Below, in pieces: positions 1 through 9,622 of a stretch of 23,787 nucleotides of DNA (the first letter of the stretch is position 1; each line of letters starts with the position of its first letter). This DNA comes from Cudoniella acicularis (lineage: Eukaryota > Ascomycota > Leotiomycetes > Helotiales > Helotiaceae), in NCBI GenBank assembly GCA_013054445.1, contig JAAMPI010000879.1, positions 1-23,787 on the forward strand, written 5' to 3'. The notes under the pieces are model-generated. The model had not been told where the DNA came from, ran no database searches, and saw only the letters and a list, made by a program, of their open reading frames with translations. The translations under genes were made by a program, and so were the position numbers.

Positions 1-1
1 C

Positions 2-388
2 AATGAAATCTGGGTCCGAGGTGCTGTTGTGATGGCCATATGCTGTGCTCACTGTGAATCGATTGATGAAGAAAACACCCTAACACTTTTATTCGAACGG
101 GACGTTGAGGACGCAATCTTGATTACTGCCCTGGGAATGAAGCTGGGTGTCACAGGACGTATAGAAGAAAACACCGTCATGGATGGCTCAGCGGTTCATT
201 GCATACTCGTTGGATCAACGACTGAGGCCGCTTGGACTTGCAATGATCAAGTCACGTATCTGTGCACTTGCATTTTGAGACTTCCTATAGCCACTTCAGA
301 TCACTTAGAGCGAATTGGGATTCTGGATATCAGGGATGATACGGAAATATTTCATAGTGCTTCGGAAATGGTGCTAAAACTAACGTGA
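2..388 (+). CDS. Possible 3' end of a gene entering from the left edge
   Basis: The frame is open from the first complete codon of the window to a TGA at 386-388, about 128 codons. The first ATG in it (29) need not be a start, because the frame runs off the edge. The peptide is mixed in composition, with several cysteines (for example CCAHC near the ATG) and no membrane segment. I recognise no family. No splice sites are needed. It could be the last exon of a real gene or a chance frame; the lack of any stop over nearly 130 codons in DNA of roughly 45% GC slightly favours coding. The opposite strand has frequent stops here. Low confidence. Confidence 0.3.
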   Translation, partial: NEIWVRGAVVMAICCAHCESIDEENTLTLLFERDVEDAILITALGMKLGVTGRIEENTVMDGSAVHCILVGSTTEAAWTCNDQVTYLCTCILRLPIATSDHLERIGILDIRDDTEIFHSASEMVLKLT

Positions 389-479
389 ATTCTAGCTGGC
401 GAATGGTGTGTTGGTTGTAGGAGGGATGGTGTTTCGGCTCTGATTCGACTTCATTAGTGAAATTCGGTGTATTGGGTTG

Positions 480-572
480 TTTAGTGTTGGGTACCCGGGA
501 CCTTGGGTAGGGCATCAAGGTCAGCGGGGTGGTATCCGTACCCAACGGTATCCGGTCGGGTATACCATGTCT
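480..572. repeat. Cluster of GGGTACCC / GGTATCC-type short repeats
   Basis: Within about 90 bp there are several related palindromic words: GGGTACCCGGG near 489, TTGGGTAGGG, GGTATCCGTACCC, CGGTATCCGG and GGGTATACC. Such arrays are common in the subterminal regions of hAT-type elements, and TAGTGTTGGGTACCC at 482 looks like a decayed hAT end. No matching opposite end or target duplication was found, so this is only a possible element fragment. Confidence 0.3.
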
Positions 573-1352
573 TTATTGCCTCAAGTAATTGGAAGACTAT
601 AAAATGATTATAGACTGCCTCGCTTTTAGTTTTTTTTTTTTTAAAGATTACTCTACCTTTACTAAAATAGCATTTCAGGTATTGAACTTAGTTCTAGAAT
701 GTAACTCTTGTTTACCTCGCCGAATCCACTGCTGTAGAAATCTAGAAATATATCTACTAGTGATTTTAGACGAAAAAAAAATGGAATACGATTTAATCTT
801 GATTGATGTTATCATTTCAACATAATCTAAAATACAAAGCGTCTCCATTCCAAAAAGCTCTTTCCGTATTACGGCTCAATGTTCTGCCTTGTAGTGATGA
901 AACCAACAATTTTTCGTCGGCAGCCACCTCTGTATTCAAAAACATCATGGAATTCCGGGGCTGTTGAGTCGATTCAAACCCCAGCTTTTGTCTCCTCAGC
1001 CTCTCACTCCCTTCTCCCCAAAAACAGTGTGAATCCCCAGTAGTAGGTCTGCCTCGCCTCTACCTTCTTCTCTTGACTTAATGCTCGCCAACCTCCGAAA
1101 CCTTTCGTATGCTAGTCGTGGAATTACCTGCACAGGAGCAGACAATGAGAGGACCGAGAAGCTTGACGGCCAGGTATTGTTTCAGTGTTGTTAAAGGTGT
1201 ATGGGATATCCAATATGTCGGATGAAAAGCGACATGAATGATGGATCTCCACGACGATTAGATATGCCTCCGCTGAAAGTTCGACTGTGACCTCCGGTAT
1301 AGCGCTGTATTATCCAAAAGAATGGCTATTTGAACTTAAAACTGATAGGACT
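573..1352. other. Intergenic, no gene seen
   Basis: The stretch is AT-rich up to about 830 (T-run at 630-641, A-run at 773-780) and more balanced after that. No frame on either strand shows a family motif or a plausible start with splice signals. The right end is the 3' flank of the minus-strand secreted-protein gene. Confidence 0.4.
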
Positions 1353-1683
1353 TCAAGTTGACCCGTTTACAGCAACGACTGGGCAGCAAGAGCATTGCCT
1401 GAGGGATGATTAGCACTTGAGCTTTGAAGTCTTCAAACAACGGAAGTACTTACTTATCAACGTAATAAAATGTGGGATGATCAGACGGACAGCTGGCATC
1501 TTGCTCAACTGTAGCACTTTTGTTGGGACATGCTTGGCAGACACCACCATCCCAGCTAGGGAACCTTCCTGTTGCGCTCGGTGGATATATCGTGCTTGTT
1601 GTAAAGATTGTTGTCAAGGTCGGCTGAGTATCGGCGAGTGCGAGTGTGACGAAAGACAAGACGAGAAATAGGAGGGATTGCAT
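1353..1683 (-). CDS. Small secreted six-cysteine protein (effector-like)
   Basis: Two exons on the minus strand, 1683-1454 and 1398-1353, are split by a 55-bp intron (1399-1453). The donor is GTAAGT, the branch site resembles GTGCTAATC and the acceptor is CCCTCAG. Joined, they give 91 residues ending at a TGA at 1355-1353. The ATG at 1683 opens a classic signal peptide (MQSLLFLVLSFVTLALA, likely cut before DTQ). The longer upstream reading is rejected because it would bury this signal. The mature chain has a Thr-rich start and six cysteines: C49, C52, C65, C79, C81 and C82 (C-x2-C ... C ... C-x-C-C). Without splicing the frame stops right after residue 77 and loses three of them. An even cysteine count, short length and secretion signal fit a secreted effector-like or surface protein. 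I recognise no named family. A TATA-like CTTATATTG lies about 155 bp upstream. Confidence 0.72.
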
Positions 1684-4600
1684 CTCGGCGGAGTGATGGA
1701 TTTGTTCGTGTGGGAGCTTCTTGGAAATATGAATAAGTTGTTGATTCAGAGTAGAAAGAAACGTTTGATGGGTATTAGGTGGTGATGTAGATATTAGATG
1801 AAAATGCAGTGAAAGTACAAGTGAAGGCGTACTTGCAATATAAGACTTGGCAAGCGGTGAGGTGGGGCGTGTAGAATGGCCTCGCGGAGGATTTGAAACT
1901 AGCATTAGTTACGTAGTCTAACACTGTTGGCCTAGGCAGACAGCGACAGGCGCCTCTGAAGAAACAATAGCCGCTACGTCTGACTCGCTGGACAGTTTGT
2001 TGTCAGTTCTGCGGCTCAACCTCCCTGCAACCAATGAAATTCAGGCATTCGCCTCACTTGAGCGTCTTCTGGAAAGAACTTAACGTAGCCGGGAAGAAAT
2101 TCCCGAGACAATCCTTGCACTGATCATGAGATCTGAGGTTGGGAGAGTGTGCGATTGGCTAGTTCCAGAGAAGCGCGTGGTGATCCAAAATAGGTCGCGA
2201 TTCATCTTGCGCTTATCTGTGCTATTTTCATTCTCGCCTTGGACGAGACCCGTTTGCCGACCGGAAGGCGCCTCAGTGAGCGGAAATAACTCGGATCTTT
2301 GCGAACCTGATTTGTTGTTCACGAGAGTCTTTCGTAGAGCAAGGCGATAGGATGAATTGTTGTTTTAGAAATGGGAAGTGGTTTTCGTGTTCTAAACTTT
2401 CGATCGGCGGGAGGCCCGCGCTGTCAAAACTTCTGAACACTTGAAATTATTAAATCATCCAAGAGATTGATTTTCAAAAGAGTTATGTAGATGAAGATTA
2501 ATGGTATTGAAATTCGATCACTGAATTTTCCATACTCACCAGCCTGTGCAGAGGATTTGCATTTTCGAAGTGCAATGGATGATGCGCGAAGTCAGGGAAG
2601 AAAGTTGCGATGACGAAACTTCTAATTTTAGATATTGCTTTGCCGCCGGAGAGCAGAACGCCACATTTTGATTTGTTAATTGAGGCGAGGATTTGTTGTT
2701 GGACCACTCATGCGCCTGTCAGCTTATTTGGCGCCGGAAAGTTTCACACCCAACAGCAGGCCTGAAATGATTGGTCAACCAGACTTTCACCCAAAACAGC
2801 AATAGTTGTCAACCGTTCGTCTTTAATCGTGTGAAAATTCGAGTTGAATCATTGCTGGTAGACATCGACTATAATTTTTACTGGTGTACGACCTGAGAGT
2901 TATTTTAAGGAAGGTTGCAGTTGTGAAGCCTACGTGACTATTAAATATTTGAAAGTATTTTGGTAAGAGCATCCTTAATTTGGAGAAAGCATCCTGCAAG
3001 AGTGTCCCTAGGCTTTCTAATCTCGATTATTTGAAATAGAAGTGAATGATCCTCTCGCAGAACTGCGTCTATACTTCCTAAAAATAATATTTTCGTGGTT
3101 TTTGAACAAGACCTGTGACAAAACTGTAAACCTCGCAACCAAACGAGGGCAACAACTCAACTTCTCTACTAAAAGAGAATTTACACAGTCGTCTTTCTGC
3201 TTCGTACTGTAGAATGTTCTTTTTCTTCGATTGGGAAACCATGTAAAGTTGCAACATCTTAGCACGTGACTGCGCCCATATATTGCTCCGAATGCGTTTA
3301 CTGATGTCCCAAGTAAAACGGAACGGGATTTTGTCCTACAAAACTCTATGTATGTCAATACCAACTTAAGGTCCCGTTAAATGAGTTTTCTGGCCGTTGC
3401 GCTTAAGTAGAATTCTCGAATCCGATACGATGTGCCGTGTTTCTCGTTGTACTTTGTTGCATTTCGGACGAAAAGATAAAATTAGATTTGGAGTTAAATT
3501 TGTATATGGAATCCAACATTGCGGGTTGTTGGTAGCTGGGGTTATGATAGTGAGTCAGAAAATCTAAGTATAGCAAAGACAACACCATATCATTGGTGCT
3601 GAAGGAGGCTAATTTCGTCTCGCCGCTTCCTCACCTCCACCAAAAAATGTTCATGAAATCACCCATGCTCCTCGTGCGGGCAGAACTAAGAGTTTAAATT
3701 TCTCTGTACATATATCCTGTTCTTGGGCATTTTCTCTTGATTGAAACCGTAGATTGAGATGTGCTAATCTACTTGTACGGATATCTACCCTGGAACTTCT
3801 CATATTCTCTTGTATCTGCAACATAACACATTAAAATTGACGACAGTTTAGGTCTGACAGCTCTCAATCGTGCATGTTGCGCATCAAAGTGTACACTGCT
3901 AGAACCAAAATAGACCCCAGGCCATCAAACGATCAAAATTTGGCGCCCTGAGTGGTCGATCCGTTTTTCACGTACCTCGCCGCAAACATGTATGACAAGA
4001 ACATTATGCTAAGCTAGGAATAACAACACCCAAATTATCTCACAAGTTTATGTTGGTGCACTCACCACGGCTGGACTTGATGATGCAAAGTAGGCTAGAA
4101 AAGTTACTAAAGCCAACATCGGGCATGTAAGGTGGATAAAATTCAACTTGGGGTTTAATGACCCTCCTCGACCAACCTTCATGTGCGAACTTCTATATGC
4201 GGCCTTGTGGCGTTTTAGGTAATCGTTGGAACGATTTGTAATTTAATGGCGGCCAAAATTAGGGAAGGTATCGATTGAGTTAGTAGATAATTAATATTCT
4301 AGCTAGTTCTTGGTTTAGTAAAGTCTATACGATTTCAAAACACTATCATTTTTGTTGGCTACTAATCGTTTCAATCTTTTGAATTTGAAATTCTGTTTTT
4401 GAACTTCATCCATGAGGTGTTGACAAATTGTTAGCTGGCTCCTGGATGCTGAAAAGAGTGGTATGCTTTCAGGCATCTTTTAGAGATTTGCTAATCAAGT
4501 TACTAATTATTCACAGATACAGAGATATTTAGAAAATCAATAGTCTGTTAGTCTTTTCATCTGGAAACGGGTTTTTATGTCCCGACACCCCCGACTGTTC

Positions 4601-5110
4601 AAAAAAGGCTCACAGTTAGTGACTCTCTTTTGGTATGCCACCCATTTTCTGCACCCACGAGGCTGGGCCTGACAGCCTCACTTTCTTTCGCGACTGGGAC
4701 TGTGGACAGGTGCATGCAAAAATAATTGGCTGCTAGGCGAAGGCTTTGGGGGTGTATAACGTGATCTCGGATAATGGGGTCTTTTGCTCTATTTTGGGGT
4801 TAGAAGGGCAAACATAGATGCAGAAGAGGCTTATCTCATTCTGGTCAAAATATATCATAGCTACAAAACGCGAGTCACGACCCACATTACTTAAATAGAG
4901 CATGATTAAGTACTTAGACTTCTATGAGGACAGTGAGGTTATCAGCTCCAGATGACAGGGAAATGGATGACCCTGCAAAAGCACGAATTCTACCACACCG
5001 GGATCTAGCGTCCAGCGGTAGTGTATATAAGCTATGATATTTACAAAAGACAGGGGTTAGTAGAGTATTAGACCAGGGGTAAGAAAATAGCCTATACGAC
5101 ATGCTACTTA
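1684..5110. other. Long gene-poor stretch
   Basis: No recognisable gene was found. Short open frames at 2080-2350, 2498-2707 and 3017-3364 lack an ATG, overlap each other on opposite strands, or show no family features. There is a small hairpin at 2091-2106 (CGGGAA-GAAA-TTCCCG) and a CACGTGA word at 3263. From about 3600 to 4900 the sequence is low in open frames and without repeats that I could pair. Confidence 0.4.
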
Positions 5111-5354
5111 GAAAATCTCTCTACCTTTAAACTTATAATTCTTATCACGATTTAACGTTTTCATATAAAAATAGAAGATTTTAAACCTTATCTAATATAT
5201 TAAGACCTCGTGCTACTATACTCTTATATGTTTTCTTTTAAAAATATTTTACTTTTATTCTCTTTTTTTAATTTTTTTTATAATTACTTTACTTTTCTTT
5301 ATTTCTAATATCTTATATATATAGAACTTTCTCTTTCCTTCTCTCTAACCTAGG
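5110..5354. repeat. Very AT-rich, RIP-like block
   Basis: By hand count 5161-5340 is about 18% G+C, far below the gene half of the window. It is rich in TA, TTTA and TATA words and has no open frame. Extreme AT content beside transposon-like sequence is the usual result of RIP in Pezizomycotina. Its right end, a pyrimidine-rich stretch next to TATATATA, is loosely mirrored in inverse orientation at about 5620-5665. Confidence 0.6.
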
Positions 5355-5612
5355 TGTAACGTTCTGCTGTCACGTGATATGCGATATCATGTGAGCCAGT
5401 TAGTTTTAGTCGTCGATTGAAGTGTTAAATAAATCAAGGTAGAATGTTATCTTATCAAAGATTGTATAAGTTGAGCACACCTTATAAGAAAGGAAACTAT
5501 ATGGCTATATAGGTGGTGGCTTCTGGATCACACGGATCACTCGCTCCATGGATCGTGTGATTCGTATGATCCATAGATCACGTGACTCTTCCCGTGAAAT
5601 TGGGTCGTGACA
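5355..5612 (-). mobile_element. Candidate solo LTR
   Basis: The unit is bounded by TGTAACG at 5355 and CGTGACA ending at 5612, that is TG...CA ends related in inverse orientation. Read on the minus strand it begins TGTCACGACCC, has TATA-type words (CTATATAG, CTTATAAG) about 100 bp in, and ends GAACGTTACA, the layout of a fungal LTR. It contains two imperfect palindromes (5370-5394 and 5548-5574). The flanking pentamers match at only three of five positions, so the target duplication is unproven. No second LTR, primer-binding site or polyprotein was seen nearby. A degraded palindromic DNA element is the alternative. Confidence 0.4.
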
Positions 5613-5761
5613 CTAACACTTAGAAAGAGAGGATAGAAAGAGAGAACAGAATTATATATAAAATCATAATTTAAGTGTAATTTGAGTATATAATTTTTTT
5701 TTAAAAAAAGATTATTTAGTTACTTTAAATATATCTTTAAATAATAACTGACTAACTGTTT
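5613..5761. repeat. AT-rich flank right of the LTR-like unit
   Basis: A purine-rich stretch (AGAAAGAGAGGATAGAAAGAGAG) is followed by TATATATAA and long A/T runs. It mirrors, imperfectly and inverted, the pyrimidine-rich flank left of 5355. No gene was seen. Confidence 0.4.
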
Positions 5762-6592
5762 TATGAGCTATTCTGTTATTACATGTCTCAGTTTACAACG
5801 AATACTGCTATAGTTATTAAAAGCTACTCAGCGAATAGCCGGAAATTATTAAGAACGTACTAGAATATATCCCCGCGTATTCGAATGGGATACAGGAAAG
5901 CTATTAACAACTTCATTACAAGAGCACACTCGAGTTAGACGCTGGGTATCGGAAAAGTTGTCTTTTATACGTGTTGTTTGTTCAGTGTTAAGCGATTCTT
6001 TAAATTGCTTGAGGCACCTAGGAAAACTACTACTGAGGCGGAATCTGCTGAGATTTTGCCCGAACCGAATGAGCCGTATATTATTGCGACATTCTAGTTT
6101 CTAACTCGTGTAGAAAATTTAACTGGGTAAAAGAAGAAAAACTTCAGAATTACATTGAATAAACCAACTGTTAGGTTGCCGATAAAAAAGGAGGGCAATT
6201 TGTTCATTCAGAAAATAGTTTCAAGAGCATTGAAGTTTTTATATAAAACGACGCACAACTCGGCCGCGAAACGCAACTTGAAGACAGCAAAAAACTAATT
6301 TACTGGTACGATTACGGGGAACTCGACTTTAATCCAGGGCACTATTGACATAGTCCTATTCAGTAAAAAGACAGATAGAAAAGAAGCGTTGTGAAAAGGA
6401 TTTCCAATTAGGGGAATCCTTCTACCGGAGAGCGATGAATTGGTGATAGACGTCTGAGGCTACGAGGCCGACCCCGGGCTCCTTGGGTCCGATGAATTCC
6501 GTTTAGGAGTATTGATTTCGAATCAATTCTAGAGATTTACAATTATCCAAAATGAGCTTTTCAAATTGCGTATTACTGCGTATTCGAGTTAA
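5762..6592 (+). pseudogene. Decayed reading frame, family unknown
   Basis: One forward frame reads with protein-like composition for about 275 codons. It is broken by TAG at 5861, 5936, 6095 and 6530, TAA at 6128 and 6296, and TGA at 6392 and 6455, and ends at TAA 6590. The longest open runs are 5939-6094 (52 codons) and 6131-6295 (55 codons). The segments include an acidic/proline patch (EILPEPNEPY) and alternating hydrophobic stretches (GTIDIVLF, ELVIDV, RLGVLIS). Every stop could have arisen from CAA, CAG or CGA by one C-to-T change, but that is true of any stop. The stop density is only about half of chance, so the evidence is modest. It lies among transposon debris and could be part of an element or an old host gene. 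I do not recognise it. Confidence 0.3.
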
Positions 6593-6664
6593 AGTTTTTG
6601 TTATTTTGGGATTTCATTCTTATAAACCAGTCGTATTTCCCAAAAATCAATTTTATTGCTACTA

Positions 6665-6733
6665 GGTGAGCTAAGGTGAGTAAGGGTGAGGCGAAGGTGA
6701 GGCGAAGGTGAGAAGCAGGTGAGCAGTGGTGAG
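6665..6733 (+). repeat. Seven phased GGTGAG motifs
   Basis: GGTGAG begins at 6665, 6675, 6685, 6696, 6707, 6718 and 6728, a spacing of 10, 10, 11, 11, 11 and 10 bp. Two neighbouring units are the exact 11-mer GGTGAGGCGAA. The linkers are otherwise variable, so the hexamer is better kept than its spacers. It is a degenerate minisatellite or a transposon subterminal repeat. Similar but looser TTGGNTCC words follow at 6814-6944. Confidence 0.75.
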
Positions 6734-6782
6734 CAACAGTGGACGGCGGCAGAATCAGCCTAAGCATGTATTGAGAGGCCAT

Positions 6783-7017
6783 TTTAGCACCTAAAGGGGC
6801 TCATTTTGGTTCCCTTGGAGGCTCCGTTACACTTCCCTTATCTTGGCTCCAAGTACAGATCCTAATTTGGCTCCGACAGGGTTCCTCCGGAACTGTTTTT
6901 GGATCCGTAGTCACTTATATGCACGTGATAAGTTACTTGGCTCTAGTAAAGTCTTCTGCTGAACGATCAACCATCCCTTCAACGAGGTGACCATTGAGAG
7001 TTCCTCCAAATATTACG
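6783..7017. other. Repeat-flavoured spacer with TTGGCTCC words
   Basis: TTGGCTCC occurs at 6843 and 6867, with variants near 6814 and at 6937. CACGTGA occurs at 6922. There is no open frame of note. It may be a remnant of the same degraded element as the GGTGAG array. Confidence 0.3.
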
Positions 7018-7603
7018 ACACCAGGCAGCGTGTAAAATGATTTGATTTGATTAGTAGGCCATAATCAAAATCAAATCATGAATGTTTGATTTAATTTAAT
7101 TAGTAATTAATTATTTTAGTCACGTGAATATAAAAATAGAATCTTATATAATTAAGCTTCTTTCTAAGATATTAACACTTTAAATCTGTCTATATACTTA
7201 TAGGATTAAAGCCCCTAAACTAGAAGAATATAATAACTAAATATTATACTTTTATTTTAACTTAAAACTCTCTCTCCTGTCCTCTTCGACCCTCGTACTA
7301 CCTAAGGCATTGAGGCAATAATAACCCCTCTCTTTCTTATTTATTACCTTCTAGTAAAAGTACTTATATAACTAGAAAATACTAAATTCTTTAATGAAAA
7401 GCCTATAGAATTATATCTAGCTTCTATTTATATAAAGAGTTAAAGAATAATAAAGTAATAAATACTAATTTAATTTAATTAGTTATTTAAATCAAATCAA
7501 GTGGGTCTCAGAAAGTGCTAATCAAACTCTAATCCAGAATATTTGATTTGATTTGATTAATAATTAATTACTTTAATTATTTCTTTGACACACTGACATC
7601 AGG
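7018..7603. repeat. 8-bp target site duplication around hAT-type element A
   Basis: ACACCAGG (7018-7025) lies directly before the left end and ACATCAGG (7596-7603) directly after the right end. They match at seven of eight positions, and the single difference is C/T. Eight bases is the hallmark duplication length of hAT transposases. Confidence 0.75.
7026..7595. mobile_element. hAT-type miniature element A (570 bp)
   Basis: This is a non-autonomous element with inverted ends: CAGCGTGTAAAA on the left and CAGTGTGTCAAA read inward from the right (10 of 12 match). It is flanked by the 8-bp duplication listed separately. The interior is strongly AT-rich and has no open frame, so it depends on a transposase elsewhere. 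Near the two ends lies the same 36-bp sequence in direct orientation (7085-7120 and 7542-7577). It is rich in ATTTGATTTGATT words and differs at five positions, all transitions, as expected after RIP. Such subterminal repeats are typical transposase-binding regions of hAT elements. The CAGTG start and 8-bp duplication argue against Tc1/mariner (TA) or Mutator (9-11 bp). Confidence 0.75.
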
Positions 7604-8960
7604 TGAGACAACCATTCCGGGGAGATTTGCCTGCTCGAAGTTCCTAGCGTCCAGAGCCACTCCTGAAGTAGCTGCGCTGTTTGAAGCGACTGATGGACGC
7701 AAAGCAGTCCCATAGGTGCATGAATCCATGTCCACTCAGGACTATAGCCTCTGCTCCCTATTATTTTTACCCTTGGGTAGAGTATAGAACAGTGAGGTTA
7801 GATGTAATAGGGAGCTCAACCACCTAAAGAAGCCAGCCTGTGCACATATGGAGATTGTTCGCCATATAAACGATAGTGAAGTGGGATGTTGAGGGGATAC
7901 ATTGGCTTGTTGGCTTGGCACAGGTTGCGACTCACATATAAGTAGGCTAGCACGGGCTCCTCAAACATTCTTCCATCCCTTCTCTCACAGTTACTTGACA
8001 ATCCTATGTCTATAAAAGCAATTCCCATCCTAATCTCCCTCCATAAACGACCTTAGTGGTGCCGGCCGCAAGCTTAAGCGCCTTGGACTAGAACTTCGCC
8101 CTAGCATTGCATCAACTACATGCACCAATGAAGCTCATAGACCCCAGCCCTCAGCCCACACATTTTCCATCCTGAAGGATTGCATTGAAAGAGATTTAAG
8201 TGCCTCATCAGGCATCTGTCAGCCATCGCCTGAGGGGACACATGGGTATATGGGAATGAAGCAGGACATGGGAGCGAAGCGGACGAAGCCTGGTTATAAA
8301 GTATCTTCGCTAGATCAGGGCAAAAGTTTGGTTGCTCGTGATGATCCTGATTTGAGGTTGTGGTTGTGTTTGAATGTCGAGATGGGGTGGGACATTATTG
8401 CTTGAAAGAGCCTGTGGGCCCGTGGGGTGCAGCTGAAATTGTGTATTTGCTGTCAACTTCTGGAGACTAAGGGATTGCGATAAAAAGGAGACTTAATTAA
8501 GTAGTTCAGCATACGAAACCAAAAGATATATGACACCACCAATTCCCACTAGCGAAAAATCAAACAATAAAACTTTGGCTCATACTTTAACACCTTCCGG
8601 TGGCCTTTGTCATCCTTCCCAGACTTACATTGTAACGACTATTATGGCGGTCCAGTGATACCCAATAGTCTCAAGACTAATCTCAGCCTCTGGTGTTTCC
8701 TCCTTGACATCTAATAACACTCGTAATGAATTTGCCGATATCAAACACAGGAGGTGATGAAATGACTTATTACTGCAAGCAGGCGGGCCAACCCGTTGTC
8801 AAATTTAGACTGTGGTATCTCACACATATACCAATTCAGTGATGGCTGTCTGTAGGGCATTCTATGATTCTGAAAGCACATTCCATGTATATATTTTGAT
8901 GCGCCAACATGATGAGTCAATTAACATTTGACAGTCTTTTCTCCGCCTTTACACTTAAGC
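7604..8960. other. Gene-free spacer with one long hairpin
   Basis: No convincing gene was found. A minus-strand frame at 7816-8028 (70 codons from an ATG) shows no family features. A perfect 11-bp inverted repeat, GCTCCCTATTA (7753-7763) and TAATAGGGAGC (7805-7815), encloses a 41-bp loop that holds a smaller TACCC/GGGTA stem. It may be a decayed element end. Confidence 0.35.
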
Positions 8961-8966
8961 TATCTT

Positions 8967-8999
8967 TGTTTTTGTTTTTGTTTTTTTTTTTTTTTTTTT
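8967..8999 (-). repeat. T-tract (poly(A) on the minus strand)
   Basis: On the plus strand, short T-runs separated by single Gs lead into a 19-T run (8981-8999). Read on the minus strand this is A19 followed by CAAAAAC repeats, directly downstream of a coding-like minus-strand relic. It may be the A-rich tail of a retroposed sequence, or just a simple repeat. Confidence 0.5.
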
Positions 9000-9140
9000 A
9001 ATTTTCGCTTGCCCTATGGATACAAGACCGGTATTAGATTGATCACTTTTCTCATAGATTTTCTCATAATATTAACCATTAGTAACGATCTAAAGGAGAA
9101 GGCATGGCAGAGGGCGCCAAAAGCCAGCAGAATCCTCAGT

Positions 9141-9622
9141 TGCTACGACAGTGTACCCAATAGATAGATATCCACTAATGAGTTATCATATCCGTGGATA
9201 TTGATATTTAGTGGGTATGGTAATGGATATTGGATTATTATATCTAATGGATATCCATGGATATAACTCTATATCTTTACTCCCGCCTCCTGCGATTCTC
9301 TCCCTGCCTATTGCTTTTGACTAAAATCTTAAAGTAGTCATCCTATACAAGGCTATTCTTTACCTAGATTCGTAAAGAAGAATGTAAGGACTCTAGAATA
9401 GGGGAATTATTAAAGCTTCCTGCACCTTTAAGAGATATATATACGCTAGATCCCAAAATCCTACTTTATATTATATCCAATAAGCTATTGGAGACCCATT
9501 AGGGGGGCAAATATTATTGGATGGATATAGATATTCAGATTTATCATATCTATGGATCTGGATTGGATGGATATCTATTAAATCTAATAAGTTATCCATC
9601 TATTGGGAACACTGTGCTATGA
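9141..9622. repeat. 8-bp target site duplication around hAT-type element B
   Basis: TGCTACGA (9141-9148) precedes the left end and TGCTATGA (9615-9622) follows the right end. Seven of eight bases match, again with one C/T difference. The duplicated site overlaps the end of the minus-strand reading frame described at 9617-10285. Confidence 0.8.
9149..9614. mobile_element. hAT-type miniature element B (466 bp)
   Basis: Its inverted ends match at 20 of 22 positions: CAGTGTACCCAATAGATAGA at 9149, and CAGTGTTCCCAATAGATGGA read inward from 9614. With the 8-bp duplication this defines a complete non-autonomous hAT element. The interior has no open frame. It carries many ATGGATATC / GATATCCAT words in both orientations near the ends (for example 9165-9250 and 9520-9590), the usual subterminal repeats. 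Element A shares the CAGYGT start but has a different interior, so the two belong to different families. Confidence 0.85.

Noticed and set aside
482..545. hAT end starting TAGTGTTGGGTACCC
   Set aside because: I could not find an opposite end with ACACTA/ACACTG or an 8-bp duplication, so it is listed only as a repeat cluster.
1181..1925. CAGTGTT ... AACACTG pair as a third hAT element
   Set aside because: The ends agree for only about seven bases and the flanking octamers (TATTGTTT, TTGGCCTA) do not match; the secreted-protein gene also lies inside.
2080..2350. Overlapping open frames on both strands (74-80 codons)
   Set aside because: They shadow each other, show no family motif, and sit in sequence with no splice or promoter support.
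2498..2760. Possible minus-strand exons with a GTGAGT donor and TTCAG acceptor
   Set aside because: The natural join creates an immediate stop; only a shifted acceptor keeps the frame open, there is no ATG, and nothing is recognisable.
3017..3364. 115-codon minus-strand frame
   Set aside because: It begins with TTG, overlaps another frame on the same strand and has no family features.
7816..8028. 70-codon minus-strand frame from an ATG
   Set aside because: No signal peptide, domain or plausible exon partner was seen.
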